From positions 1-57,712 of IMG/VR virus record IMGVR_UViG_3300030107_004068: a stretch of 57,712 nt of DNA; one strand, given 5' to 3'. Shown here one piece after another: positions 16,896 to 26,384 of the stretch; positions within the stretch are counted from its first letter, which is position 1, and each line of letters begins with the position of its first letter. A program made the translations under genes and the position numbers. A model generated the notes under the pieces. The model ran no database searches. It saw nothing but the letters and a program-made list of their open reading frames with translations, and was not told the origin of the DNA. The stretch comes from a virus.

Positions 16896-17792
16896 ATGGC
16901 AACGACTGGGGCAACTGAGGCTGAGGAAAGGGCAGCGCTTGACGATTTGTTCGGTGATCCCGTAGACCCTAAAACCCAAGCTGAACTACAATCAGCAGAG
17001 GACGACCGCATTGTTCAACAGGGGCTTGCTGGCGGCGGCGGCGGTGGTGGCGGCGGAAGCGATCTAGGTGTTGCCTCTGCTGGATCTAATCAGGTTCGAG
17101 ATGATCTTGGGATTGAGTACTCGGCTGATCTTGGTGATGCAGGGCCGTTTCAAATTAATGACCCAAGATGGGAAGGGGCTTCGCTGTACTCCTCACAAAA
17201 GGAGCCTACTGCCACCCAAGCACCAAAGAGACAACTTCCAGAGAATATCAGTTTGAGCCTAATTACCAATGAGGATTTGAGATCACTTGCTGACTCTGAA
17301 ACTCTTCCTAAGTTTTTGGAAGGTACGGTCTATGAAAGTCAATTCTCTAAAGCAAAAGACTCATTTGAAAGGGAAGATATTTTAAGGAAGGCGACCAGAG
17401 CGCAAAGGGGTAGTGCCGCTTTTGCTGAAAAGCGCGATGCGTTTTTGCAGCATGAAAAGACTGCAGAGATTGGTGTTCCAATTGCCGCTGGTGGTGCTTT
17501 TGTAGGTGCTGCCGCCGCTGCGGGCGCACCAATTCTTAGTTCAATAGCGCAAGGTATCGGGCCATTTTCCTCCTATGTGGCCGGATCTTTCCCCTACCTT
17601 GTGAAGGGTGGCGGCCTATACTACGTTGCTAAAAGCGCTTACGATGACATCATGGCCGATCCTCAAATAACTGAAGAAAAAGCACAGAGGATGGTTGAAG
17701 AGGAAGTTCAGAACTATATGAGAGCGCAAAAAGACACTGGAACTCCACCCGTTTCTGATGCTACAAAAGACACTGGAAAGACGGCGCAATAG
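16896..17792 (+). CDS. Internal virion protein with poly-Gly tract and hydrophobic hairpin
   Basis: A 298-residue protein. ATG 16896 with GAGGAG seven bases upstream is clearly the start. A run of nine glycines lies near residues 45-55. Two small-residue hydrophobic stretches (VPIAAGGAFVGAAAAAGAP and LSSIAQGIGPFSSYVAGSFPY, about 185-240) could span or perturb a membrane. The C-terminus is charged. Placement directly before the 2530-aa gene fits a membrane-interacting ejection protein. The inference is from composition and location. Confidence 0.5.
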   Translation: MATTGATEAEERAALDDLFGDPVDPKTQAELQSAEDDRIVQQGLAGGGGGGGGGSDLGVASAGSNQVRDDLGIEYSADLGDAGPFQINDPRWEGASLYSSQKEPTATQAPKRQLPENISLSLITNEDLRSLADSETLPKFLEGTVYESQFSKAKDSFEREDILRKATRAQRGSAAFAEKRDAFLQHEKTAEIGVPIAAGGAFVGAAAAAGAPILSSIAQGIGPFSSYVAGSFPYLVKGGGLYYVAKSAYDDIMADPQITEEKAQRMVEEEVQNYMRAQKDTGTPPVSDATKDTGKTAQ

Positions 17793-17821
17793 GGTTGTTA
17801 TATAGATTTTGAGGGGCTCTC

Positions 17822-20800
17822 ATGGCTGAACCAGAAAACATGGAAGACGACGCTGTACTTCTTGAGTCATTCAAAAACTTCGATTTTGATGAGTTTGACT
17901 TTTCTGACAAAGAAGAACTGTTTTCACCAGAAAGCGAAAACCTCTTCAGTGACATAACAAAAGAGCAGGCCGCCTCTATCGAAGAGCCTATGTCTGGCGA
18001 GATGAGGTCAGCCGGAACAACGTACACATCTTATGATGTTCACTCTGCTCTTGTGGATATCAGCGAGCAGGTACGAGAAGCACTTAAGTTTCAACATCCT
18101 GGCGCAAGCGATGATGAGCTAACCAAGATGCTCGATGAAAAACTTTGGGCAGTGGACCAGTTTCCTCGTCACAGATCACTTCCAATGCCAGATGCTCCGT
18201 CTATAGATCGATTTCGGGAATTTATATCCGATGAGCCTACATGGCTTGCTGAATCTCCAAGCAAGTACATGAGAGGCATTTCTGAGGCCATCGAGGCGGG
18301 CAAGAGCGATGACGAAATAGAGTCATTGATTGAAAAAGCGCCCAAGTCCCATATGCCTGATGAGTTGTTTAAGGTTCAGGGCATTGCAGGAGCGTTTAGG
18401 TCTGCTCTTGGGCCGCGACTAATTAAGGCATCTGCTGGCTCTAAAACTCTTAAAACGCCTGAAATGCGGTGGTCCCAGCGTAGGCAGTCTGCTCGAGATT
18501 TCGATAAAATCATAAAAGAGCAGGGCAAGCTAGAGGCCATGAAAATGGCATGGGAAAGTAATCTTGCTATGCCAGAAGAAGAGGCCAAAGAGATTGGTCT
18601 TATTTCTGACAAGATGCTCGGTGAGGAGCGAGAGTCTTTTTGGGGTCGCGCTGTTGAAGACAGGGACGATGAGGGCTTTTTTATTCCCGCTGGCTTGAAA
18701 GATATTCCTGGGTTGGTCAAAAGAGGATTTACCAAGCTTGGTGTTCAAGATGTATTCGCTCCATTGTTTTTGGATGAGGAAGATTATGAGCAGTACAAAA
18801 AAGAAGCCAAAATGCTCACTCCCACTGAAGGCTGGGAAACGGTTGTCAGAACAGTATGGAACGAGAAGGATAAAGGTAAGAGCGCAGAAGAGATCAAATC
18901 TGACGTGCAAGAGCAACTGTATGCAACATTCTTGATGAACTCGTACAGCGACCTTCCATCATCTGTTCGCCTTGACCCTCCGTCTGCAGATATTTTAATC
19001 AAATACGCCGCTAAAAACCCCCAAGTAGCTAACGATAAAACAAGGCCTGGTCTTGCTCGGCTTGTCAGAGCAGCAAATGCTGGTGGCGCAACAAAGGCAG
19101 ATTTACAAAAAGCGCTTATGTCCGTTCCTTTTGGACAACTTCCTATCGAAATTTGGAGAGGAAACGTAAAAAGCCTAAGCGGTATTGTTGATAAAATTTA
19201 CGAAGGCGCTGATAAGTCTATTGAGGCTATTTCAGAAAGTGGTGGACTCGAGGCTAGAGAGCTTGAAAAAGACTTCACAGATCTCATGCTTACGACAGAA
19301 GAGCGCGACGGTGAGATCTATGTTGTAGAGTCTGGGATTGGACAGCTTTTGCGCATGGTCGGAATGGCAACAGAGACGGTTGCTGAGGCAGATATTTCTA
19401 TTCCTGGCTTGGAGTGGGCAGCGATTACGCCAGCAAGCAGAGACTTTTACTACGCTTGGGGAATCCGAGACGCCAACACCTCGTACTTGGCGCGTATTTT
19501 GGCAAACACAAGCTTGGGTGAAGTTGGATTTAGTCGTCACCTGACAGATGAGGCTTTGGCTCGAGGATATGATCAGGCCGATCCTATTTATCGTATGTAT
19601 GCGTACTTAGGTCTTGGTTTGGATTTCCTTGTCCCGTGGGAAAAATACCATGTAAGCGCAGCTATACGCCCCGTTCGTGCCGTTCATCGTGGGTACAAAG
19701 CCAATAAGCTTGTAGGGATGCCAGGTTTTAGGGCTCAAGCGTTTCTTGCTGGCATGTCTCCTACAGTGTATTCGTACATAAATAAGAGCAGTGAAAGGGT
19801 TTCGAAGTCATCCTATTCTTTGCAACAAAGGCTTGGAAAGTCTCCCGACATCTCAGACATAAAAGAGGCCTTAGCGAAAACTGGTGATGATATTCTCACC
19901 TACAATGAGCGATGGCTTGCGAGTAAGCTTGTTGAAAAAATGGAAGGTAAGAAGCCACTTTCTTACGATAAGGCTATCGATGAAATAGCCGTTAGCGCCA
20001 AGACCGATGTATTCGAAACGGTAGGAGATGTTGCTGAAAATATTGTCAGACACATCATGGACAGCCCTGATGGTGGATCTTTGCTTCGAAACCTTCCATG
20101 GCAGTTCAGAAGGGAGATCGACGATATTATTCTCGCTAGTGGCGCTGACCCAAGTTTGGTTAGAGAGGCCGTAAAGGCCTACATGGGTGTTTCTCGCAGA
20201 ACGCATCTTGCTGCTCTTGAAGTTCTTATGCGTAAGGGCGACCCAGACACTCAGCTTTTACGGGCCAGTGATGAATACCAGGCGGTTTTGAAGCAAGTAA
20301 ACGACTTGCTTGATGAGGGCGACATCACTGCTGATCAGGTTCCTGTACTGATGGCTCTGCTTGAGAACCGTGCATATACGCTTGCTGCAGATGAGGCGGT
20401 AACGAGCATTGCTGAGCCTGTTGATTTCTTCAAAAAAGTAAAGATTAGAAGAACCAAGAAGGCTGTTGATGATGCGCAGCCATCGAAAACGTCTGATCTT
20501 TTGGACATAGAGAAGAGATTCAAGTCTACACAAAAAGACGTTTCTGATTTCGAAGTTGCTGTTGAAGACTTTCAAAAGGTTGTTTCTGGAAAAGATGATC
20601 TGGATAAACAGCTTAGGTCTGTAAATAATAAAATAGACAAGCTTACTAAGAAGATTCTTGGTGATGATTACGTTGAATTAGAAAAAGGACTAACACTAGA
20701 CCTCGATGATATTGAAGCGGACAACGCTCAACGTCTTAGGGCTTCACAGGTTGGAACAGAAAAACAGAAAAAAGACCTTTCCGCGTTGCTTGAGAAGCAA

Positions 20801-23800
20801 AGTGAACTTTCCTCTAAGTCTATGGAAGAGTTTCAAGTTTCGACCAAGCTGGAAGGTTTTGGAATAGATACTTTTCTTGCCGATGAAGATGTCGGAACTC
20901 AAATTATAAAGAAAAGAAAGGCGCTTAAGGCTCGAGTCTACCGGGCAAAGAAAAAGCTGAACGAAGCTCGAGTTCAAGCGAGCAAGACAGCCAAAAAAGA
21001 CAAGCCAGAAACAGGCGAGCGCTGGACTTTAGAAGTCAGAAAGTCGAAGAAGAAAGACTATTTTGTTTTTGTAAACTCAAGCGACATGGCTCCGCTTTCG
21101 AGCATCTTTAGAAACAAAAATCTCTCTCAACTTCTTGATGAAAATGGTCTGTTTCTCAGTCGAATCATGGGCCCTAAGTGGACAAACAAGTTCTTTAGAA
21201 GTGTTTCGAACCAAGGAGATATGCCTGATGCATACGTGAAGCCTGGTGCGGCCCGAATAGCGATAGATTCTGACGGAGCTAATGCTATCGAATTGCTGAT
21301 GCGTAAGTTCTTTTTCGAAAAGGGCGGACAAATCGGTGCAATGCGTCCTCAGTTGCAAGAGTTGGGCGCACAGCTTTCTGGAATTTGGATGAGAATGAGG
21401 GGGTCTGCCGATCTTGTTGTTCCAGATATGGCTGTACGAGAGTTTTGGGACAAGACATTTAGCCCAGCAAAAATCCTTGCGAATGAAGCCATAGGAACCA
21501 CAAACAGAATCAACGGTTTGGTTCGAGTAGTTCGTATTTCTGGCGACATGGAGCAGGCAATTAAGGAAGAGCTACCTGCAAGGGCAGGTCGTAAACGTGA
21601 GTTTATTGGCGTTGAGAAAAACCCTGCAGTTGTTCGTCAAGCGCTTGGCCTGACTGACGACGTTAGAGAGGTCAACGCTGTAGAGCTTTACGCTCGTTCC
21701 GTTGGATACGCCGTTGGCGAGCATTTCAAGCGTCACGTCGGAGGCATGGAGTTTTCTAAGCTTACTGATTGGACGTTTGCTACAGCGTCTAGGGCCAGGT
21801 CTATTACTGAATCAGTAAACAAGACAATGGCATCGATTTTGGGTGTTCCGGTACTCAACAACAAAACCATTAAGGGTATTTTCGACGATAAAGAAAACGT
21901 CTTGAAGTTGAGTGACGCACAGGCATCGAGCCTTAGGGTGCATCTGAGACAGTTGGCGAATGAGCCTATTTCTGTTCGACGCCTTCCCGATGAGATTATT
22001 GATCCAAGTGCTGATCTTACGCAGATAACAAACGTTCAACTGAATAAAATCATCGAGATTATGAAGGATGTTGAGGGTGGGGCGTTTTCTAAGAGGACAC
22101 ATTACTCGGAAGCCATCTCAAGATCTCTTGGATACAGCGTTTTGAACGCGCTGAAGGCCGCGTCGAGGGACACCTTCGAAGCATCAGACTCTGGAAAGGC
22201 TCTGATGGAAAAATTCGACACATGGTTTAGCCTTGAAGACCCTTATTTGGACACCTTGGGGCCAATGCAGCGGTCTCTTCTTGATAAATGGCTAAAGAAA
22301 GTACAGGGCGTACAGAAAGATGTTCTTGAAATGATGCGAGTTGCCATCGCTGAAGATCCAGACATCGCCATTGATGCAGTTTTCGATAAGATTAGGCGAC
22401 AGTTGTTTCCTGATGTTGATCCATCTAAGGCCAAGAGGATCTTAGGATCGACTCCTCAGACGCTTATTCCAGGGAGGCGCAAGGCTTCTGATGCGAAGCA
22501 GGGCTGGTTCCAGTTCTTGTCGGAGTTTACTGCTGCAGAAGCAAAGAGAAACGCTGACGAATACGCAGCAGCAAAGCAAGACCTTGATTTGCCAGAATCA
22601 CCAGCAGTGCTTCGTGGCGAAGAAAAGATGTTTCCATCTGAGTATGAGTTTTTCGACATTAGTGGGATGTCCACAGAAGAAATTACTCAAATGATGGAAC
22701 AGGGCGGGGTATCCAAGCTCGAGTTTCTGTTGAAAAGAACATCTCTTGATGAGTTGGAAGATTTAATCAGTGACCAATCTAGGGGCGTTAACGGTCTCAC
22801 TGAAAGAGAGCGTCAAGCGTTCTCTGTATTGGGCACATACGCAAACAAAACACCAGACGAGTTGGCAAAGCTGGACAAGCTTGAGCGAGTAGAGCTTGCA
22901 GACGCCATAGAGAACGTTCGATTGAGCTTGTATGACCGTGCTCGATACATCGAGATGCGCGGTAAGAAAATTTTCTTGTCGTTGATGGGCGGTGCTGGAG
23001 AAACTCTAATTGGCAACATGGATTCAGCCCAGTTTGGTTGGTTTTACACCAAGTTCTACGAGGGCGGTAACGGCTGGATTGAAATGCTCGACTGGCTGGT
23101 CAACAAGGCTGCTAGAGAAGGCGGACTATGGGCCGAAAGAATACCTAAATACAGCCCAGCGCAAGCATTCCTAGAAATGATAGTGCGGATGCGGTCGTAT
23201 GAAATCATGGATGGCATGGCTGACGATATGATGCGTCATGGCGTGCCCGTTAAGATGCAAGATTTTGTACAGCCACGTCCACGCATTGGCCCGAAAGGCG
23301 ATGTTATTTCTATCGAGGCTGGAAACAAGTTTAATGAGCGCGTAAAGCACTACATTACCGAGATTCTTGAGTTTGGTGACATCGTTGTGCAGCGAATGCA
23401 CAAAGTCTATGACGAAGACGGAAACGTGGTTCTTGCAGACAACGGAAAGCCGCTTCTGGAGCCGGGTGGATATGAAGGATTCAGGGCACCAAAGCCAGAA
23501 TCGTGGGCACCAGGCGAATATAAAATCGGGATCAAGAGCGGTGAGAACTCACACGTACATGATCTTCAAGCATACGGTGTAGCCACAGAAATACTGGCCA
23601 GATTCGGGCATCGATTCAAGTCTAAGGACTGGGTTGAGATGACATTCCCAGATGGCAGCGTAGGATTTGTTCCAGCGCCGATGAAAAAGCACATTGAGAA
23701 GACTATTGATCGTCTTTCAAGCGTTGGCTGGGCTCGAGGCACGTTTTCAGCGCGAAGATTGACCCCCGCAAGGGTTAGGGCTCCGATGGGGATAGAGCCC

Positions 23801-25414
23801 GACTATTCAAGAGAAGTTCGCGCCAAAATGACAACGGCAAAAGCCATCGATACGATGGTGAACCTGTTTCCTGCGACATTTGCCAACATCAAGATGGGTG
23901 TCACGACTGGTATTGGTTTGCCAAACCCAGCATATTTTGTTGGCAACTTCATTGGTGGCGCGTTTCAGCTATTTACTGGCGTTGGCCCAATCGGTGTCGC
24001 TAAGACTGTGATGGATCCACGAAAGTGGAAGATGACCGCCGCTGTAATGTCCAGAATGTGGAAAGAAGGGCACTTCAAGCCTGGTAATCCCATCATTGTT
24101 GCAGCAGACGGATCAATCTACACTGCAGATCAGATTGCAGAGCTTGCCCATATTTATGGATTGAAGTCGAGCTTTATTTCTGCTGAAACACAACGGGCGA
24201 TGGCTGAAGATGTAGAAATCATGCTTAGAAAGCGTGATGCATCCTTGGTTGGCTTTTACAATCGTGGTGCTGATGGTGCTCGATGGTGGCAAAACAATCT
24301 TACAGAAACAGCCACAGCTATTGATAATTTTTATCGTGTTTCTGTTTTTGTTGAGGAGCTTGAAAAGGGTGCAAGCGCTCGCTCTGCAGCGTCTCTTGCC
24401 CGCAAGGTTGCGTTTGACTACGCAGAGTTGAGTGAGTTTGAAAAGGTTGTACTCCGTAATGTGATTCTGTTCTACAGCTACATGCGTAAGAACATGGATC
24501 TAACTATTGATACGCTTCTCACTGAGCCGTCTCGACTTCTTGGTCAACTTCGACTGATGAACGGGATGCAGCAAATAAACGTTCAAGACGACACAGAATT
24601 GGTCTTGAAGGACTACATTAAAGAGCGCCTTATTGGTGGGTTTAAAAGCTCAACAATAAATCAGCATGCAACAGAAGGTTGGATGCGAATAACGCCCCCG
24701 ATGCCAATCATGGATGCGATTAACTTGCCCATGAATATGGTTGGATGGGTTCAAGATGACCCAGAGGCGCAAAGGTATATGGTTACCAGGCTGGCTGCGC
24801 CCTGGATTCAGTATCCGTTTGTTGCGACATTGAAGGTCGATCCGTTCTATGCGAAGGGTATCGACATGTACAACCGCGTGCCGCCATGGCTTGTAGAGCT
24901 TGATAGGGTGCTTTTAGGCGGTATTTTGCACGACTTCCTTGATATTCAGAATAAGCCTAACTTTGACCCGTCAAGACGTTCGGTTGAGGGCGACTACTAC
25001 GAAGGCTGGTATCACGCGAATAATGGTGTGAACTGGTGGGTATATCGCAATTTGCTCCAAATTCCTGGGGCTGGCCGATCTATTGATACGATCACTTACA
25101 TGGATCGCGCAAACCTTCAGGCTATTGAAGGCGGACTGGCGCTGGCTAGGCTGCTCAGGAAGGGCGCAGAAACCGTTGGTCTCGCTGAAGAGCTTGAAGA
25201 TCCTTACGTGGGCATGGCAAAAGACACCATGGGTCCACGACCAGGGCTAACAGCGCAAGACGAATTTGCTGGATGGCTTGGCTTCAAACCGACCGAATTG
25301 CCCACAGAAGAGGCTGCAGTTAATAAAATAATTAAAGAATGGGTTAAAGAGGCGAAGCGCCAACCCGGAATTATGCGTCAATCTGACTGGCGTAGACCTA
25401 TTAAACGCCGATAA
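17822..25414 (+). CDS. Giant internal virion (ejection) protein, 2530 aa
   Basis: The largest gene of the window, with GAGG 7 bases before ATG. The N-terminus is acidic; residues 880-1080 are strongly coiled-coil; the rest is mostly helical. Hydrophobic parts include NPAYFVGNFIGGAFQLFTGV (about residue 2040). A C-terminal signature (DNFYRVSVFVEELEKGASA..., FDYAELSEFEKVVLRNVILF) is one I know from large polyvalent phage proteins injected with DNA. I looked for lysozyme/transglycosylase motifs and for T7-type polymerase motifs and saw none that convince. Its most likely role is an ejected multidomain protein. It ends the internal-protein cluster. Confidence 0.6.
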   Translation: MAEPENMEDDAVLLESFKNFDFDEFDFSDKEELFSPESENLFSDITKEQAASIEEPMSGEMRSAGTTYTSYDVHSALVDISEQVREALKFQHPGASDDELTKMLDEKLWAVDQFPRHRSLPMPDAPSIDRFREFISDEPTWLAESPSKYMRGISEAIEAGKSDDEIESLIEKAPKSHMPDELFKVQGIAGAFRSALGPRLIKASAGSKTLKTPEMRWSQRRQSARDFDKIIKEQGKLEAMKMAWESNLAMPEEEAKEIGLISDKMLGEERESFWGRAVEDRDDEGFFIPAGLKDIPGLVKRGFTKLGVQDVFAPLFLDEEDYEQYKKEAKMLTPTEGWETVVRTVWNEKDKGKSAEEIKSDVQEQLYATFLMNSYSDLPSSVRLDPPSADILIKYAAKNPQVANDKTRPGLARLVRAANAGGATKADLQKALMSVPFGQLPIEIWRGNVKSLSGIVDKIYEGADKSIEAISESGGLEARELEKDFTDLMLTTEERDGEIYVVESGIGQLLRMVGMATETVAEADISIPGLEWAAITPASRDFYYAWGIRDANTSYLARILANTSLGEVGFSRHLTDEALARGYDQADPIYRMYAYLGLGLDFLVPWEKYHVSAAIRPVRAVHRGYKANKLVGMPGFRAQAFLAGMSPTVYSYINKSSERVSKSSYSLQQRLGKSPDISDIKEALAKTGDDILTYNERWLASKLVEKMEGKKPLSYDKAIDEIAVSAKTDVFETVGDVAENIVRHIMDSPDGGSLLRNLPWQFRREIDDIILASGADPSLVREAVKAYMGVSRRTHLAALEVLMRKGDPDTQLLRASDEYQAVLKQVNDLLDEGDITADQVPVLMALLENRAYTLAADEAVTSIAEPVDFFKKVKIRRTKKAVDDAQPSKTSDLLDIEKRFKSTQKDVSDFEVAVEDFQKVVSGKDDLDKQLRSVNNKIDKLTKKILGDDYVELEKGLTLDLDDIEADNAQRLRASQVGTEKQKKDLSALLEKQSELSSKSMEEFQVSTKLEGFGIDTFLADEDVGTQIIKKRKALKARVYRAKKKLNEARVQASKTAKKDKPETGERWTLEVRKSKKKDYFVFVNSSDMAPLSSIFRNKNLSQLLDENGLFLSRIMGPKWTNKFFRSVSNQGDMPDAYVKPGAARIAIDSDGANAIELLMRKFFFEKGGQIGAMRPQLQELGAQLSGIWMRMRGSADLVVPDMAVREFWDKTFSPAKILANEAIGTTNRINGLVRVVRISGDMEQAIKEELPARAGRKREFIGVEKNPAVVRQALGLTDDVREVNAVELYARSVGYAVGEHFKRHVGGMEFSKLTDWTFATASRARSITESVNKTMASILGVPVLNNKTIKGIFDDKENVLKLSDAQASSLRVHLRQLANEPISVRRLPDEIIDPSADLTQITNVQLNKIIEIMKDVEGGAFSKRTHYSEAISRSLGYSVLNALKAASRDTFEASDSGKALMEKFDTWFSLEDPYLDTLGPMQRSLLDKWLKKVQGVQKDVLEMMRVAIAEDPDIAIDAVFDKIRRQLFPDVDPSKAKRILGSTPQTLIPGRRKASDAKQGWFQFLSEFTAAEAKRNADEYAAAKQDLDLPESPAVLRGEEKMFPSEYEFFDISGMSTEEITQMMEQGGVSKLEFLLKRTSLDELEDLISDQSRGVNGLTERERQAFSVLGTYANKTPDELAKLDKLERVELADAIENVRLSLYDRARYIEMRGKKIFLSLMGGAGETLIGNMDSAQFGWFYTKFYEGGNGWIEMLDWLVNKAAREGGLWAERIPKYSPAQAFLEMIVRMRSYEIMDGMADDMMRHGVPVKMQDFVQPRPRIGPKGDVISIEAGNKFNERVKHYITEILEFGDIVVQRMHKVYDEDGNVVLADNGKPLLEPGGYEGFRAPKPESWAPGEYKIGIKSGENSHVHDLQAYGVATEILARFGHRFKSKDWVEMTFPDGSVGFVPAPMKKHIEKTIDRLSSVGWARGTFSARRLTPARVRAPMGIEPDYSREVRAKMTTAKAIDTMVNLFPATFANIKMGVTTGIGLPNPAYFVGNFIGGAFQLFTGVGPIGVAKTVMDPRKWKMTAAVMSRMWKEGHFKPGNPIIVAADGSIYTADQIAELAHIYGLKSSFISAETQRAMAEDVEIMLRKRDASLVGFYNRGADGARWWQNNLTETATAIDNFYRVSVFVEELEKGASARSAASLARKVAFDYAELSEFEKVVLRNVILFYSYMRKNMDLTIDTLLTEPSRLLGQLRLMNGMQQINVQDDTELVLKDYIKERLIGGFKSSTINQHATEGWMRITPPMPIMDAINLPMNMVGWVQDDPEAQRYMVTRLAAPWIQYPFVATLKVDPFYAKGIDMYNRVPPWLVELDRVLLGGILHDFLDIQNKPNFDPSRRSVEGDYYEGWYHANNGVNWWVYRNLLQIPGAGRSIDTITYMDRANLQAIEGGLALARLLRKGAETVGLAEELEDPYVGMAKDTMGPRPGLTAQDEFAGWLGFKPTELPTEEAAVNKIIKEWVKEAKRQPGIMRQSDWRRPIKRR

Positions 25415-25450
25415 GGTGTGCTAAATATATTCTATCTCTCTCCCAAAACG

Positions 25451-25459
25451 TGCTATTCT
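25451..25459 (+). promoter_or_regulatory. Possible extended -10 promoter
   Basis: TGCTATTCT (25451-25459) is an extended -10 motif in the 82-bp gap before the small virion genes. No matching -35 is visible. It would allow separate expression of the fibre block. Confidence 0.25.
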
Positions 25460-25496
25460 TTAGCCGCAACCTCTCCCCTCCCAAATGGAGTAAATA

Positions 25497-25874
25497 ATGT
25501 CTCAAATTGTCGAACTTATGGGCGGTCGCCGCCTAGAGCATGGAATGATCACCGAAGGCCGTATCCGTGATGCTACAAGCACTGGATACAACGTCGAAGC
25601 AATCGCTAGCGGAAAAACGCTTACAACCTCTGACGCCAAGTATCAAAAGCTTGATCCTGCTGGTGGTGGCCGCACTGTTGTTCTTCCTGCTGAAGCAGAC
25701 AGCAAGGGCCTTGAGTTCTACATTATGAACGATGCGGACGCTTCAGAAGCTATCACTGTAAATAATGATGCTGCTGGCACAATCGTAACGATTCCTCAGA
25801 ATGAGGCTGCGCTTGTTGTGTGCAACGGAACGACCTGGATTCACCTTGGTATCCTTACGATTCAACGCTCATAA
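25497..25874 (+). CDS. Small beta-rich virion protein
   Basis: A 125-residue protein with GGAG 8 bases before ATG. After an N-terminal helix-like segment (MSQIVELMGGRRLEHGMITEG), residues 45-125 form a compact beta domain: KYQKLDPAGGGRTVVLPAE, then EFYIMNDADASEAITV and CNGTTWIHLG. This domain type occurs in phage head-fibre and baseplate-adjacent proteins. Family not named; a structural role is likely. Confidence 0.55.
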   Translation: MSQIVELMGGRRLEHGMITEGRIRDATSTGYNVEAIASGKTLTTSDAKYQKLDPAGGGRTVVLPAEADSKGLEFYIMNDADASEAITVNNDAAGTIVTIPQNEAALVVCNGTTWIHLGILTIQRS

Positions 25875-25890
25875 TCCTGAACCCCTGACT

Positions 25891-25910
25891 CGGGGGGCAA
25901 ACGTCCCCCG
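25891..25910 (+). terminator. GC hairpin between small virion genes
   Basis: CGGGGG (25891-25896) pairs with CCCCCG (25905-25910) around an 8-base loop and is followed only by a weak pyrimidine tract. Possibly a partial terminator or attenuator. Confidence 0.35.
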
Positions 25911-25934
25911 GATCACTTCTCTCTGGAGGCTCCC

Positions 25935-26366
25935 ATGCAGGGGTTTATCGTAAATGATGCAACTGTGACTGGCATTAATGACGGTTACGTTGTTGGAAAA
26001 AAGATTCTGCTCCACGAAGATAGCACTGCCGATGCGAAGTCAAAGGCTTTACCCTCTGCGTGCTACCTTTCTCACCTTGATCTCCAATTGGGTGATGCGG
26101 CTGGAACCAGTACGGTTTCGGCATACTTGACATGGGATTCGGACGGCAATGATCCAATGACTGGTGAGTCTCAAGGAAACCCAGTTTGGACTGGTTTAAC
26201 TGGTTCTGACAACCTTAGGTGTACGTCAATCGCACTTGATGTATGGGTTACAGCCCCGTCTGGTCAGACGACTGCTGGCAAGTGCTATTTGTTCTTGAAA
26301 ACGGATACTGGCACCGTGGAATGCACAAAAGCAAGACTTCACTGGGCGACCCGTAAAACCATTTAA
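25935..26366 (+). CDS. Beta-rich virion protein, function unknown
   Basis: A 143-residue protein with GGAGG 6 bases before ATG. It is almost entirely beta-strand-like (LSHLDLQLGDAAGTSTVSAY, then GKCYLFLKTDTGTVECTKARLHW) with three cysteines. It sits immediately before the fibre gene, suggesting a fibre-associated or capsid-surface protein. I do not recognise a family. Confidence 0.5.
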   Translation: MQGFIVNDATVTGINDGYVVGKKILLHEDSTADAKSKALPSACYLSHLDLQLGDAAGTSTVSAYLTWDSDGNDPMTGESQGNPVWTGLTGSDNLRCTSIALDVWVTAPSGQTTAGKCYLFLKTDTGTVECTKARLHWATRKTI

Positions 26367-26384
26367 GAATATTCAGGAGACATC

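Noticed and set aside
17822-25414. Virion RNA polymerase (N4-like) identity for the giant protein
   Set aside because: I looked for T7/N4-type polymerase motifs and found none that fit. Large size and position alone are not sufficient.
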